Source: Enterocloster aldenensis
GTDB lineage: Bacteria; Bacillota; Clostridia; Lachnospirales; Lachnospiraceae
DNA: 64,000 nucleotides
Direction of reading: 5' to 3'
NCBI RefSeq assembly: GCF_003434055.1
Contig: NZ_QVEX01000012.1
Location: 91,544 to 155,543 of the forward strand
Shown: positions 51,859 through 59,823 of the stretch, in pieces
Numbering within the stretch: position 1 is the first letter of the stretch
How the letters are laid out: each line of letters opens with the position of its first letter
Translations under genes and position numbers: made by a program
The notes under the pieces: generated by a model
What the model saw: only the letters and a program-made list of their open reading frames with translations
Databases searched by the model: none
Told to the model about the DNA's origin: nothing

Positions 51859-52116
51859 ATGAAAATCACTGTAATTGGAAGCCACTTATGTCCCGACACC
51901 TTATATGCCCTTTGCAGGTTGAGGGAAAAGAACGCGGAAATGGATTTTAGGAACCTGTCCGCCAGCCTTCCTGACCTGAAAGCATACCTGGCCGTGAGGG
52001 AAAGCTGCGGGTTATATGACAAGGTCCGCCAGGCAGGCGGAATCGGAATCCCGTTCTTTGAGATGGAGGACGGCACCAGGACAATGGATCTGGATGAGGT
52101 TCTGGCTAAATTATGA
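51859..52116 (+). CDS. Glutaredoxin-related protein with a CPDT motif
   Basis: An 85-residue thioredoxin-fold protein of a clostridial glutaredoxin-like group (MKITVIGSHLCPDTLYAL; GGIGIPFFEMEDGTRTMDLDEVL). The redox motif reads C11-P-D-T14: the resolving cysteine of CxxC is replaced by threonine, so it could work only by a monothiol mechanism, or as a binding protein. The cis-Pro (IPF) is kept. It is the third gene of the sigma-54 lyase operon, so it may handle disulfides or persulfides from cystine breakdown. Confidence 0.75.
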   Translation: MKITVIGSHLCPDTLYALCRLREKNAEMDFRNLSASLPDLKAYLAVRESCGLYDKVRQAGGIGIPFFEMEDGTRTMDLDEVLAKL

Positions 52117-52172
52117 TCCGTGGGAACCGCGTCATGATTTATCCGGCAAAATCATAGGGATGTGGAAAGGAT

Positions 52173-52218
52173 GCCCGGGGCAGTGTTGGATTTTCAGACA
52201 CGCCCCGGGCTTTGCCTT
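52173..52218 (+). terminator. Terminator of the sigma-54 lyase operon
   Basis: GCCCGGGGC / GCCCCGGGC stem (52173-52181 and 52202-52210) extended inside by GTGT/ACAC, followed by TTTGCCTTTC. Confidence 0.82.
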
Positions 52219-52359
52219 TCTTAAGTGCGCGGGCAGGGGACATTTCCCATGTCAGTGGTCTGCGGTATGCTGGGAATGACCTTGGACAAGGTAAACCGGT
52301 AGACCAAAGGGAGCATGAAGGAAAATGCCGAAAAGCTGGGGCTTAAAGACAGCCCTTAA

Positions 52360-53700
52360 TCATCCGGAACAATCATCCAGAACCCTGCTTCTCCTGCCAT
52401 GGAGATAGATGCCCCACCAAAGGGCGACTGCTGCCAGCCACCCTATACCGGTAGCGGCCCCAACCGCCCCAAGCCCTGTAATCCGGGCGAATTTCCAGGA
52501 TAAGACCACACGCAGCGTAAGATGCATGATTGCCCCGGCCATGGGGATGGCGGCCCGCCCGGTTCCATTAAAATACCCAACAAGGCCGTTTCCGGCAAAG
52601 CATAATACATAAAAGACCGATATGGTCCTCAGATACTGCGTTCCCTGGGAAAAGGCAGCGCCGCTTCCTGCGCCCAGCAAGAAGGACATGGCAGCCGGGG
52701 CGGTCACATACATGACAAAGGAGGACAGGAGGCCGAGAAGCAGGAGCAGGCGGATTCCGGCCAGGAATCCCTCCCTGGCCCGGCGGCTGCAGCCAGTGCC
52801 CATGTTCTGGCCCACGAAGACAGCCACGGAGGCACAGCCGCTGTCCCCGAATGAATTGGCAAATCCTTCAATCCGGCTGGCGGCGGTGAAGGCTGCGATT
52901 GTCCCTGTGCCCAGGGAATTGACCGTGCCCTGGACCAGGAGTTTTCCTATGTAGACACTGGACTGGTGCAGCGCGGTAACAGAACAGCACCTCCAGGTCC
53001 TCTTTAAGAGGAATGGTTCCAGAACCATATCATCCCTGTGCAAAAGCAGGACAGGCGCCTTTTGCTTCATGTATAGGAGGCAGAGCAGCACGGAAATTCC
53101 CTGGGAGAGTATGGTGGCCCACCCTGCCCCGGCAACGCCTCTGTGAAGCAGCGCCACAAACACAAGGTCCAGCGCCAGGTTGGCACACACCGCAGCCGCC
53201 AGGAAAAAAAGGGCGGCCCTGGTGTCCCCCGCAGCCCTGAGGACAGCGCTGCAGAAGTTATAGAGAAAGGTTGTCATAAGCCCGCAGAAAATAATGACCA
53301 GATACGCCTGCGCCGGTGCGGCAACTTCGGCCGGTGTCCCTATCATCTGGAGTACGCCGGACAGGGACATTATCCCAAGGATGCTGATGGCAGCTGTAAA
53401 TACACAGCCCGATGCCAGGGAGGTGAAAAATTCCCTGCAAAACCCCCTCTGGTCGCCGCGGCCGTAAAACTGCGCCAGGATAATGGATATACCGGTGCAG
53501 AATCCATTGATGACAAAGATAAAAAGGTTCATGACCGTACCGGAAACACCGATGGCCGCAAAGGCGGCCGGCCCGGCAAAGCGCCCGATGACCAGGGCGT
53601 CGATGGTATGGTAGAACTGCTGGAGCATATTGCCGGCTATGAGGGGCAGGGCCAGGAACATGAGCTGGGATCTGATATTGCCTGATGTAAGGTTTTTCAT
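52360..53700 (-). CDS. MATE-family efflux transporter
   Basis: A 446-residue transporter with about 12 membrane helices (SQLMFLALPLIAGNMLQQFYHTIDALVIGRFAGPAAFAAIGVSG at the N-terminus, a second repeat after about residue 230). It belongs to the NorM/DinF-like branch common in Firmicutes and differs clearly from the MATE gene at 1887. The ATG at 53700 has AAAGGA and GGAC upstream; a 12-residue longer start at 53736 is less likely. It is divergent from a LysR regulator, which is the likely controller. The substrate is unknown. Confidence 0.88.
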   Translation of the reverse strand: MKNLTSGNIRSQLMFLALPLIAGNMLQQFYHTIDALVIGRFAGPAAFAAIGVSGTVMNLFIFVINGFCTGISIILAQFYGRGDQRGFCREFFTSLASGCVFTAAISILGIMSLSGVLQMIGTPAEVAAPAQAYLVIIFCGLMTTFLYNFCSAVLRAAGDTRAALFFLAAAVCANLALDLVFVALLHRGVAGAGWATILSQGISVLLCLLYMKQKAPVLLLHRDDMVLEPFLLKRTWRCCSVTALHQSSVYIGKLLVQGTVNSLGTGTIAAFTAASRIEGFANSFGDSGCASVAVFVGQNMGTGCSRRAREGFLAGIRLLLLLGLLSSFVMYVTAPAAMSFLLGAGSGAAFSQGTQYLRTISVFYVLCFAGNGLVGYFNGTGRAAIPMAGAIMHLTLRVVLSWKFARITGLGAVGAATGIGWLAAVALWWGIYLHGRRSRVLDDCSG

Positions 53701-53829
53701 AAAAGCTGTCCTTTCCTTTCCAAATCGTAAAAACAAATCACATACAGGATATACCGGAAAAATATAGTTGTAAAATGCCTATTATGGCCTTATTATATAA
53801 ATGGTTATTTATATTTTAGGAGACAGGAC
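53701..53829. promoter_or_regulatory. Divergent promoter region between MATE and LysR genes
   Basis: AT-rich 129-bp gap with TATATAAATGG-like -10 sequences on both strands (about 53795-53815). No strong T-N11-A dyad stands out, but LysR control of both genes would be expected from the layout. Confidence 0.4.
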
Positions 53830-54735
53830 ATGACAGAACGGGAGATTGAGGCATTTTTAACCATTGTCCGGACCGGGAGCATCTCGGCGGCCGCGGAAGT
53901 GCTTTATGTGACCCAGCCCGCCCTCAGCAGACGCATCCGCGCCCTGGAGCAGGAGCTGGGGTATCAGTTGTTCATCCGTAAAAAGGGACTGAGGAACGTT
54001 GGGCTGACAGCAGAAGGCAAGGCATTCATTTCCCTGGCTGAAAGATGGAAGACCGTGTGGAATGAAAGCAGGGCCCTTAAGGATATGGACCGGTCAGGTG
54101 TTTTCCACATCGGTTCGGTGGGAAGCGTGGGCACATACCTGATGCCCATGGTCCTTGAACGTTTTATGGAAAAAAATCCGGACTGCTCCCTGAATTTCCA
54201 TCAATGCCATTCCTTTGAGGGTTATAAGTATGTGGAGGATGGCAGCCTGGACCTGGCTCTTGTATCGGATGACATGTTTTCCCAGGACGTCCTTACGGTC
54301 CCGGCTTTTAAGGGGAAGATGGTTCTGGCGGTATCCGGTCTGTTGGAGGATTCTCCCAGGCAGCCGGAAAGAATGCTGTCCCCCTCGTGCCTTGACCCGG
54401 AAAAGGAAATCCGCCTGCCCTGGAACCCGGAATATGACACATGGCACGATTACTGGTTCGGCCTGGGGGTGAGGCCGCGTGTGATGCTGGACCAGATGTC
54501 GCTGATGGAGTATTTCCTGAGGGAAAAGGGCTGCTGGGTCATTGCGCCTGAATACATAGCCAGGATGCTTGAGGCGGGGGGCGGGCCGGATATCTGCGGA
54601 CTGCAGGACGGCCCCGCTGAATCCGTGATTTATTATCTTGTAAAAAAAGGAAAATGCGCCCGGTATGCCGTGGGATTCCTGGATATAATGAAGCAGGCGC
54701 TGGGGGATATGGACGGGCTGACCATGCTTATCTGA
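53830..54735 (+). CDS. LysR-family transcriptional regulator
   Basis: A 301-residue regulator. The N-terminal winged helix (1-65) reads FLTIVRTGSISAAAEVLYVTQPALSRRIRALEQELG, very typical of the family, followed by a linker helix and a two-lobed effector domain (about 90-295; GVFHIGSVGSVGTYLMPMVLERFMEKNP). LysR proteins usually control a divergent neighbour and themselves. The MATE exporter is divergent, and the MBL hydrolase lies downstream on the same strand. The effector is unknown. ATG follows AGGAGACAGG. Confidence 0.9.
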   Translation: MTEREIEAFLTIVRTGSISAAAEVLYVTQPALSRRIRALEQELGYQLFIRKKGLRNVGLTAEGKAFISLAERWKTVWNESRALKDMDRSGVFHIGSVGSVGTYLMPMVLERFMEKNPDCSLNFHQCHSFEGYKYVEDGSLDLALVSDDMFSQDVLTVPAFKGKMVLAVSGLLEDSPRQPERMLSPSCLDPEKEIRLPWNPEYDTWHDYWFGLGVRPRVMLDQMSLMEYFLREKGCWVIAPEYIARMLEAGGGPDICGLQDGPAESVIYYLVKKGKCARYAVGFLDIMKQALGDMDGLTMLI

Positions 54736-54861
54736 TGGATTGGCCCATGTTAAAGACGCCCATGCCTGTAATCTGCACGCAGGATGCAGGGACAGGGCGG
54801 CAGGGACAGGCAGCCGGACAGGCGGCAGGGACAGCCGGAAGGCGGATTGAAGGAGGGCTTT

Positions 54862-55758
54862 ATGAAGATACGGGTATTGGTTGACAACAATACACTGATT
54901 GACCGGTACTTTGTGGGGGAACCAGCGGTGTGTTATTATATTGAAATGGACGGCATGCGTATATTATTTGACACAGGATATTCCGATGTGTTCCTTAAGA
55001 ATGCAGGGGCCATGGGCATGGATATGAAAGATATAACGCACATCGTTCTGTCCCATGGACATAACGACCATACGGGCGGCCTTGCCCATGTATGCGCGGA
55101 CTGCATGGGAATCCAGCATCCCCGCCCGGACATCCGGCTGGTTGCCCATCCGGGATGCTTTGAACCCAAGGTATGTGACGGCGAGGACATTGGTTCCCCC
55201 TGGGGAAGGAATGTGGCTGAAACGTGTTTTAGCTATATTCCTGCCGTGAAACCGTGGTTCCTGTCTGAAAACTGTGTGTTCCTGGGGCAGATTCCCCGGA
55301 AAAACGGGTTTGAAGGCAGGGATGCAATCGGGGTGAGGAAACCTTGGGACGGCGGATATGCAGATGCAGGGGGGCAGGGAAAACCGTGTGTGAACGGACA
55401 AATAGAGGACGGCTGGCAGCAGGACACCCTGGAGGATGATTCGGCCCTGGTGTGTAAGGCGGAGCATGGATTGTTCATCATCACAGGATGTTCCCACAGC
55501 GGTATCTGTAATATTGTGGATTATGCGGTCAAAGTGTGCGGGGAATCCAGGATTGTGGGGATTCTGGGAGGATTCCATCTGTTCGATGTGGATAACAGGC
55601 TGGAGCAGACCATCCGTTATCTGGAAAGGATGGGGGTAAAGACACTTTATCCATGCCACTGTGTATCCCTGAAGGCAAAAATAAAAATGGCAGAAACCCT
55701 GAATGTGTCAGAAGTGGGCGTGGGGATGGAAATCATGGCGCAGGACCGTATGTGCTGA
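54862..55758 (+). CDS. MBL-fold metallo-hydrolase
   Basis: A 298-residue metallo-beta-lactamase-fold protein of the group annotated as dihydropteridine (RFAP-synthase-like) hydrolases. The metal motif is H65-G-H67-N-D69-H70 in VLSHGHNDHTGG, further ligands are in VAHPGCFEPK, GCSHSGICNIVDY and GGFHLF. A long insertion (about 100-205) sits between. The reaction is unknown. ATG 54862 follows AAGGAGGG; upstream in-frame codons (from 54784) encode a Gly/Gln-rich low-complexity run and are rejected. It probably shares a transcript with the LysR gene. Confidence 0.82.
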   Translation: MKIRVLVDNNTLIDRYFVGEPAVCYYIEMDGMRILFDTGYSDVFLKNAGAMGMDMKDITHIVLSHGHNDHTGGLAHVCADCMGIQHPRPDIRLVAHPGCFEPKVCDGEDIGSPWGRNVAETCFSYIPAVKPWFLSENCVFLGQIPRKNGFEGRDAIGVRKPWDGGYADAGGQGKPCVNGQIEDGWQQDTLEDDSALVCKAEHGLFIITGCSHSGICNIVDYAVKVCGESRIVGILGGFHLFDVDNRLEQTIRYLERMGVKTLYPCHCVSLKAKIKMAETLNVSEVGVGMEIMAQDRMC

Positions 55759-56142
55759 AAAATTTTCCAGTTGACCTTTCATCAACTTTCTGTTATTATC
55801 TGTATCAGAATATTTTTGAAATTGAAAGCGAGGCGTCTTTTTGTTAATTGTATCTGTTAGTGGAAGATAATGAATCTATGGTGTACAGCAGGTCCGTGCT
55901 GCGCAGGTAATGGGGTTCCGGGTGTGATTCGGATACCGGATTGTCTGCGGGCGTAATTTGTTGTACCGTCATCCATAACAGATGGACATATGGAATTGTG
56001 TGCTGCGGCATGTGGATGCAGCACCTGTCAGACCTATGTGGCGAAACCTGTTGGTGGATGTCCATGGGTTTTTTATTTTCCACTTTTATTCTCATGAAAC
56101 GGATGGTAAGGAATAAACAGGATGGAAAGGAAAACAGATACA
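55759..56142. other. Gene-free gap of about 380 bp with RNA-like hairpins
   Basis: No convincing gene. Perfect hairpin GTGCTGC-N11-GCAGCAC at 56000-56024; a second pairing ACCTATG / CATGGGT (56032-56038, 56063-56069, one G-U) is followed by TTTTTTATTTT, a possible terminator. A short open frame at 55941-56159 is Cys/Trp-rich and lacks a ribosome site. It may carry a leader or small RNA ahead of the MutS2-like gene. Confidence 0.4.
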
Positions 56143-58065
56143 ATGAATCATACATTTGACGCAGTCGCATTTACAGAAATCATAGAACAGCTGGCAGAAT
56201 ACGCCAATTCACCGCAGGCAAAGGAAAAGATAAGGAACCTTCAGCCATACCTGGATGAAGGGGAACTTAAACGGAATATGAGGGACACCACCCAGGCCAG
56301 GCAGATGCTGGACCTTCTTGGCACGCCGCCGCTTCCTGTCATGGAACAGATCGGGCATATTGTGGAAAAGGCAGTGCTTGGGGAGCTGCTGCTTCCGGAG
56401 GAAATGGAGGAGGTGGGGATGTTCCTGGCAGCCGTCAGGCGGATGCAGTCATATCTGGAACGTGGGAAAATGCATCACATCCCGGCTGCATTTTACAGTG
56501 ATGATTTATATCCCCTTACAGAACTGAAGGAGGAGATTGAGCGGTCGGTGCGCCATGGCAGGATTGACGACCATGCATCCGGCGCGCTTTGGGGAATCCG
56601 CAAGGAAATCCGCGCGCTGGAAGAAAAGATTAAGGATAAGGCGGATTCCCTGTTAAAAAATAATAAGAAGTATATGTCGGAGGCCTTTGTGGTCACCAGG
56701 AACCACAGGCTGTGCCTTCCTGTGAAAAAAGAGTATAAGTCCAGGGTGCCTGGCAGCGTCATAGACAGCTCATCCACAGGGGCCACGGTGTTTATTGAAC
56801 CGGAAGCAGTGGCAAGGTTCCAGGACCAGAGGGAAATCCTGCTGGTGGAAGAGGACTGCGAGGAGAGGAAGATCCTCTACAGCCTGATGGATATGATTGC
56901 ATCCCAGGAAACATCCATAAAAAGCAACCTGGAGACCCTGGCTAAGCTGGACTTCATCTTTGCCAAAGGCAAGCTCAGCGCACAGATGGAGGCAAGGGAA
57001 CCCTCCATCAACACAGAAGGGCGGATCTGCCTGAAGGATGCCAGGCACCCCCTGCTGCCCCCTGACTCCAATGTGCCCCTGCAGTTTGAAATCGGCGGTG
57101 GGAAACGCGGAATGATCATAACAGGCCCCAATACAGGCGGAAAGACCGTGGCCATAAAGACCGTGGGGCTGTTTACACTGATGGCCGGATGCGGGCTGCA
57201 CCTGCCCTGCGCTTACGGTGATGTGGCCATGAGGAACCGGGTGCTCTGCGATATAGGGGACGGACAGAACCTTACGGATAACCTGTCAACCTTTTCAGCC
57301 CATATCACCAATGTAATGGACATACTCCGCCGGGCCACCAGGGACAGCCTGGTAATCCTGGACGAACTGGGCTCAGGCACGGACCCGGCTGAAGGCATGG
57401 GGATTGCCATTGCCATACTGGAAGAGCTGCGCCTTCGCGGCTGCCTGTACCTGGTGACCACCCATTACCCGGAAGTCAAGTCCTATGCAAGGAAACACGG
57501 GGAAATCATCAGCGCCAGAATGGCATTTGACAGGGAAAACCTAAAACCTCTTTATTGCCTGGAAATGGGAAAATCCGGGGACAGCTGTGCGCTTTACATT
57601 GCAAAACGCCTGGGAATGCCAGGACACATGCTTAAGGTGGCTGCAGGGGAGGCTTACGGGGATATCAAGGAAAGCCTGAAGCAGGAACTGGGGCTGGAAC
57701 AGGAAGAAGAGGACGGTATAAAGAGGATATATGAACCGGGTATCACGGTGATGAAGAAGAAAGCGGAGTCCACGGATGTATCAGGGATATTCTCAAGAGG
57801 GGACAGCGTGAGCGTGGAACCGGCCGGGGAGCCTGGCATTGTGGTAAAGCCTGCGGACCAGATGGGAAATGTCCTGGTGCAGGTAAAGAAGGAGAAGCGC
57901 ATGGTGAACTACAAACGCCTGAAACTCAGGGTCAAGGCCGACCGTCTATATCCGGAGGACTATGATTTTTCCATTATCTTTGACAGCGTGGAGAACCGTA
58001 AGGCCAGACATGCAATGGAGCGGAAGTTCCAGGATGGAAGGGAGGTCAGGGTTGAGGATTATTAA
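56143..58065 (+). CDS. MutS2-like ATPase without an Smr domain
   Basis: A 640-residue MutS-superfamily protein. The helical lever/clamp region (about 5-300) is followed by the ATPase with Walker A GPNTGGKTVAIKT, Walker B LVILDELGSGTDP and the switch TTHYPEVKSYA. The C-terminal part (about 500-640) has a short beta domain (KKEKRMVNYKRLKL) but no Smr endonuclease domain, which normally ends MutS2 at about 790 residues. Canonical MutS2 senses stalled ribosomes or suppresses recombination; the lack of Smr removes nuclease function. The ATG at 56143 has AAAGGAA ten bases upstream; 56122 is possible. Confidence 0.85.
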   Translation: MNHTFDAVAFTEIIEQLAEYANSPQAKEKIRNLQPYLDEGELKRNMRDTTQARQMLDLLGTPPLPVMEQIGHIVEKAVLGELLLPEEMEEVGMFLAAVRRMQSYLERGKMHHIPAAFYSDDLYPLTELKEEIERSVRHGRIDDHASGALWGIRKEIRALEEKIKDKADSLLKNNKKYMSEAFVVTRNHRLCLPVKKEYKSRVPGSVIDSSSTGATVFIEPEAVARFQDQREILLVEEDCEERKILYSLMDMIASQETSIKSNLETLAKLDFIFAKGKLSAQMEAREPSINTEGRICLKDARHPLLPPDSNVPLQFEIGGGKRGMIITGPNTGGKTVAIKTVGLFTLMAGCGLHLPCAYGDVAMRNRVLCDIGDGQNLTDNLSTFSAHITNVMDILRRATRDSLVILDELGSGTDPAEGMGIAIAILEELRLRGCLYLVTTHYPEVKSYARKHGEIISARMAFDRENLKPLYCLEMGKSGDSCALYIAKRLGMPGHMLKVAAGEAYGDIKESLKQELGLEQEEEDGIKRIYEPGITVMKKKAESTDVSGIFSRGDSVSVEPAGEPGIVVKPADQMGNVLVQVKKEKRMVNYKRLKLRVKADRLYPEDYDFSIIFDSVENRKARHAMERKFQDGREVRVEDY

Positions 58066-58095
58066 TTCTTTCATGGCAATTAAAATAATCCATGA

Positions 58096-58125
58096 TTGAC
58101 ATTGTATTTGAACCTCCTCCATGAT
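58096..58125 (+). promoter_or_regulatory. Candidate promoter for an intergenic RNA
   Basis: TTGACA (58096-58101), 18-bp spacer, CATGAT (58120-58125; four of six matches), directly after the MutS2-like gene and upstream of a structured region ending in a terminator. Confidence 0.4.
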
Positions 58126-58131
58126 AGAATA

Positions 58132-58280
58132 ACCATGTATGGTTGAACCGAAATCAGAGGATAGCTGGTAACTATAAATTGCCATGCATCCGAAGCGCAA
58201 TCATCAGACGGGCAAAGTCTTTTGATTACTTCTAAACAGATGATATATGGAGGACTTGATTTTTCAAGTCCTCTTTTAGA
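58132..58280 (+). ncRNA. Candidate structured small RNA or RNA leader
   Basis: Hairpins: ATAG-CTGGTAA-CTAT (58161-58175, 7-base loop); AGAC-GGGCAAA-GTCT (58206-58220, 7-base loop) enclosed 5-prime by ATCATC (58200-58205) pairing with GATGAT (58239-58244); then the strong terminator stem GAGGACTTGA / TCAAGTCCTC (58250-58259, 58264-58273) and TTTT. It has no open frame and is about 146 nt from the predicted start. I do not recognise it as a known riboswitch. It could also be the 3-prime tail of the MutS2-like transcript. Confidence 0.4.
58250..58279 (+). terminator. Terminator after MutS2-like gene / candidate RNA
   Basis: Perfect 10-bp stem GAGGACTTGA / TCAAGTCCTC with a TTTT loop and TTTTA tail. 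Confidence 0.88.
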
Positions 58281-58313
58281 ATGATTTTTGTCAGCAGCCT
58301 GTTTCACGGTCTG

Positions 58314-58334
58314 TATGTAGTATGTAGTATGTAG
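58314..58334. repeat. TATGTAG heptamer tandem repeat, three copies
   Basis: TATGTAG at 58314-58320, 58321-58327 and 58328-58334. Lies just upstream of the ROK gene promoter (TTGTAA 58339-58344, 18 bp, TATAAC 58363-58368). Confidence 0.85.
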
Positions 58335-58406
58335 TTTCTTGTAAACTGACCTTAAGATTGCTTATAACGCGGGACAGCCAAAATGAAAGGTACGGAGTAA
58401 CATATC

Positions 58407-59567
58407 ATGAAGACACTGGGGACAAAACGCATTGATGTAAAAAAACATAACAGGGGCCAGATCTTAAAACTGATTGCCACCGGGACCTGCAACAACCGTG
58501 TGGAACTGGTGGCCCACATGGGCATGACCAAGATGGCCATAACCAACATGGTGTCGGAACTGGCGGATAAGGGGCTTGTAAAAGAGGGCGGCGTGGACCA
58601 GTGCGATGGCGTGGGCCGCAACCCCATCAGCCTCAGGATACCATCGGGCGCGCCTAATACCATTGGGATCCTGATCCTCAGGGACCGGTGCGAGGCCGTG
58701 CTCTGTGATTTTTACCTGAATGTACGGCACAGGAAGACCATCATGCTGCAGCAGCCGGATAAAAGGGAATTGATATCCATTATCTACGCCCTGACGGACG
58801 CCATGCTTGAATATGAAAAGAACATTCTGGGCATTGGGATTTCCAGTATCGGTCCCATTGATTTTGACCGGGGCATGATACTGAACCCGCCTTACTTTTA
58901 CGGTATCCATGACATACCGGTGGCCAGTCTTTTGGAGGACAGGTATTCCCTGCCCGTGTTCATGGACCATGACAACCAGAGCGCGGCCCTGGCAGAACTA
59001 CTCTATGGGAATGGGAAGAACAGGGACAGCTTCATGCTTTTAGGCATAGCAAGGGGCGTGGGCTGCGGCATTGTAAAAAACGGGGCATTGTATGTGGACT
59101 CCAGGAAGCTGGCGCCTGAGGTTGGTCATGTGAGCATTGACTACAGGGGGAAAAAATGTATTTGCGGAAACCGCGGCTGCCTGGAACTGTATGTGAATAC
59201 GGATGAAATCCTGGGGCGGCTGAGGAAGGCCACGGGCCAGTCCCTGAGCTTTGCCGGATTCTGCCAGATGAAGGAAACAGACCGGATGTGCGAAATATTC
59301 GAGGATGTGACGGAAAAGATAACTTCTGCCCTGGTGAGCACCGTAAACCTGCTGAACCTGGACTTGGTCCTGCTTGGATATGATGGGGTCCATCTGCCTG
59401 AAAAGTATGTCAAACAGCTGGAGGATGGAATCAATGAATTTAAATTCGCCAGGGACAGGAGCAGGACCGGGGTGAAACGGGCGTACTTTGGGGAGGATTC
59501 ACAGCTGTTGGGAGCTGTCTGCAATGTGCTGAATCAGGTGTACGAGGGGAATATGCTATTGGATTAG
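58407..59567 (+). CDS. ROK-family (NagC/XylR-type) repressor
   Basis: A 386-residue regulator. An N-terminal winged helix (about 14-65; CNNRVELVAHMGMTKMAITNMVSELADKGLV) is fused to a ROK sugar-binding fold (about 85-380). The zinc motif is complete: His241, Cys251, Cys253 and Cys258 in GHVSIDYRGKKCICGNRGCLE. Such proteins are released from DNA by a sugar or sugar phosphate. The next operon (59824 on) has a TTAGT/ACTAA palindrome over its -35, much like XylR operators, so this protein is the obvious repressor. A terminator follows the gene. Confidence 0.88.
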   Translation: MKTLGTKRIDVKKHNRGQILKLIATGTCNNRVELVAHMGMTKMAITNMVSELADKGLVKEGGVDQCDGVGRNPISLRIPSGAPNTIGILILRDRCEAVLCDFYLNVRHRKTIMLQQPDKRELISIIYALTDAMLEYEKNILGIGISSIGPIDFDRGMILNPPYFYGIHDIPVASLLEDRYSLPVFMDHDNQSAALAELLYGNGKNRDSFMLLGIARGVGCGIVKNGALYVDSRKLAPEVGHVSIDYRGKKCICGNRGCLELYVNTDEILGRLRKATGQSLSFAGFCQMKETDRMCEIFEDVTEKITSALVSTVNLLNLDLVLLGYDGVHLPEKYVKQLEDGINEFKFARDRSRTGVKRAYFGEDSQLLGAVCNVLNQVYEGNMLLD

Positions 59568-59592
59568 AGCATGTTTTTTAGACATACCCAAG

Positions 59593-59634
59593 GGGTGTGC
59601 CGGGGCGTAAGAGGATGCCGGGCACGCCCTTTTT
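59593..59634 (+). terminator. Terminator after the ROK gene
   Basis: GGGTGTGCC / GGCACGCCC stem with one G-U pair (59593-59601 and 59621-59629), followed by TTTTT. Confidence 0.8.
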
Positions 59635-59753
59635 CGATGGAGTCCTGCTTTTGTCATGGAGTCCACTTTTGTAATACAGTCCTACTTTCAGCCCTGTCCT
59701 GTGCATATCGCACAAAAACAACATCCAATTAATAGATAAATCATACAATATTC

Positions 59754-59778
59754 AATTAGTATATTGACTTTACTAATT
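59754..59778 (+). promoter_or_regulatory. XylR/ROK-like operator of the lyxose-isomerase operon
   Basis: AATTAGTA (59754-59761) and TACTAATT (59771-59778) form a perfect 8-bp dyad with a 9-base centre that contains the -35 TTGACT. The TTAGT...ACTAA arms resemble known XylR boxes. Confidence 0.7.
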
Positions 59779-59792
59779 AAAGGGATTATGAT
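59764..59792 (+). promoter_or_regulatory. Promoter of the lyxose-isomerase operon
   Basis: TTGACT (59764-59769), 17-bp spacer, TATGAT (59787-59792); 32 bases before the start codon. Confidence 0.82.
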
Positions 59793-59823
59793 GAAAATAA
59801 AGTAAGGAAAAGGAGATGATGCT

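Noticed and set aside
54784..54861. Longer start of the MBL hydrolase
   Set aside because: The added Gly/Gln/Arg-rich segment comes from a local repeat (GGCAGGGACAGG); AAGGAGGG marks the ATG at 54862.
55941..56159. Possible 72-residue Cys-rich peptide
   Set aside because: No Shine-Dalgarno, odd composition, runs into the MutS2-like start, and coincides with hairpin-forming sequence.
58161..58220. Two 7-base-loop hairpins resembling tRNA arms
   Set aside because: No 7-bp acceptor stem, no T-loop consensus (TTCRANY) and no D-loop GG at the right spacing; not a tRNA. Also not a purine riboswitch core.
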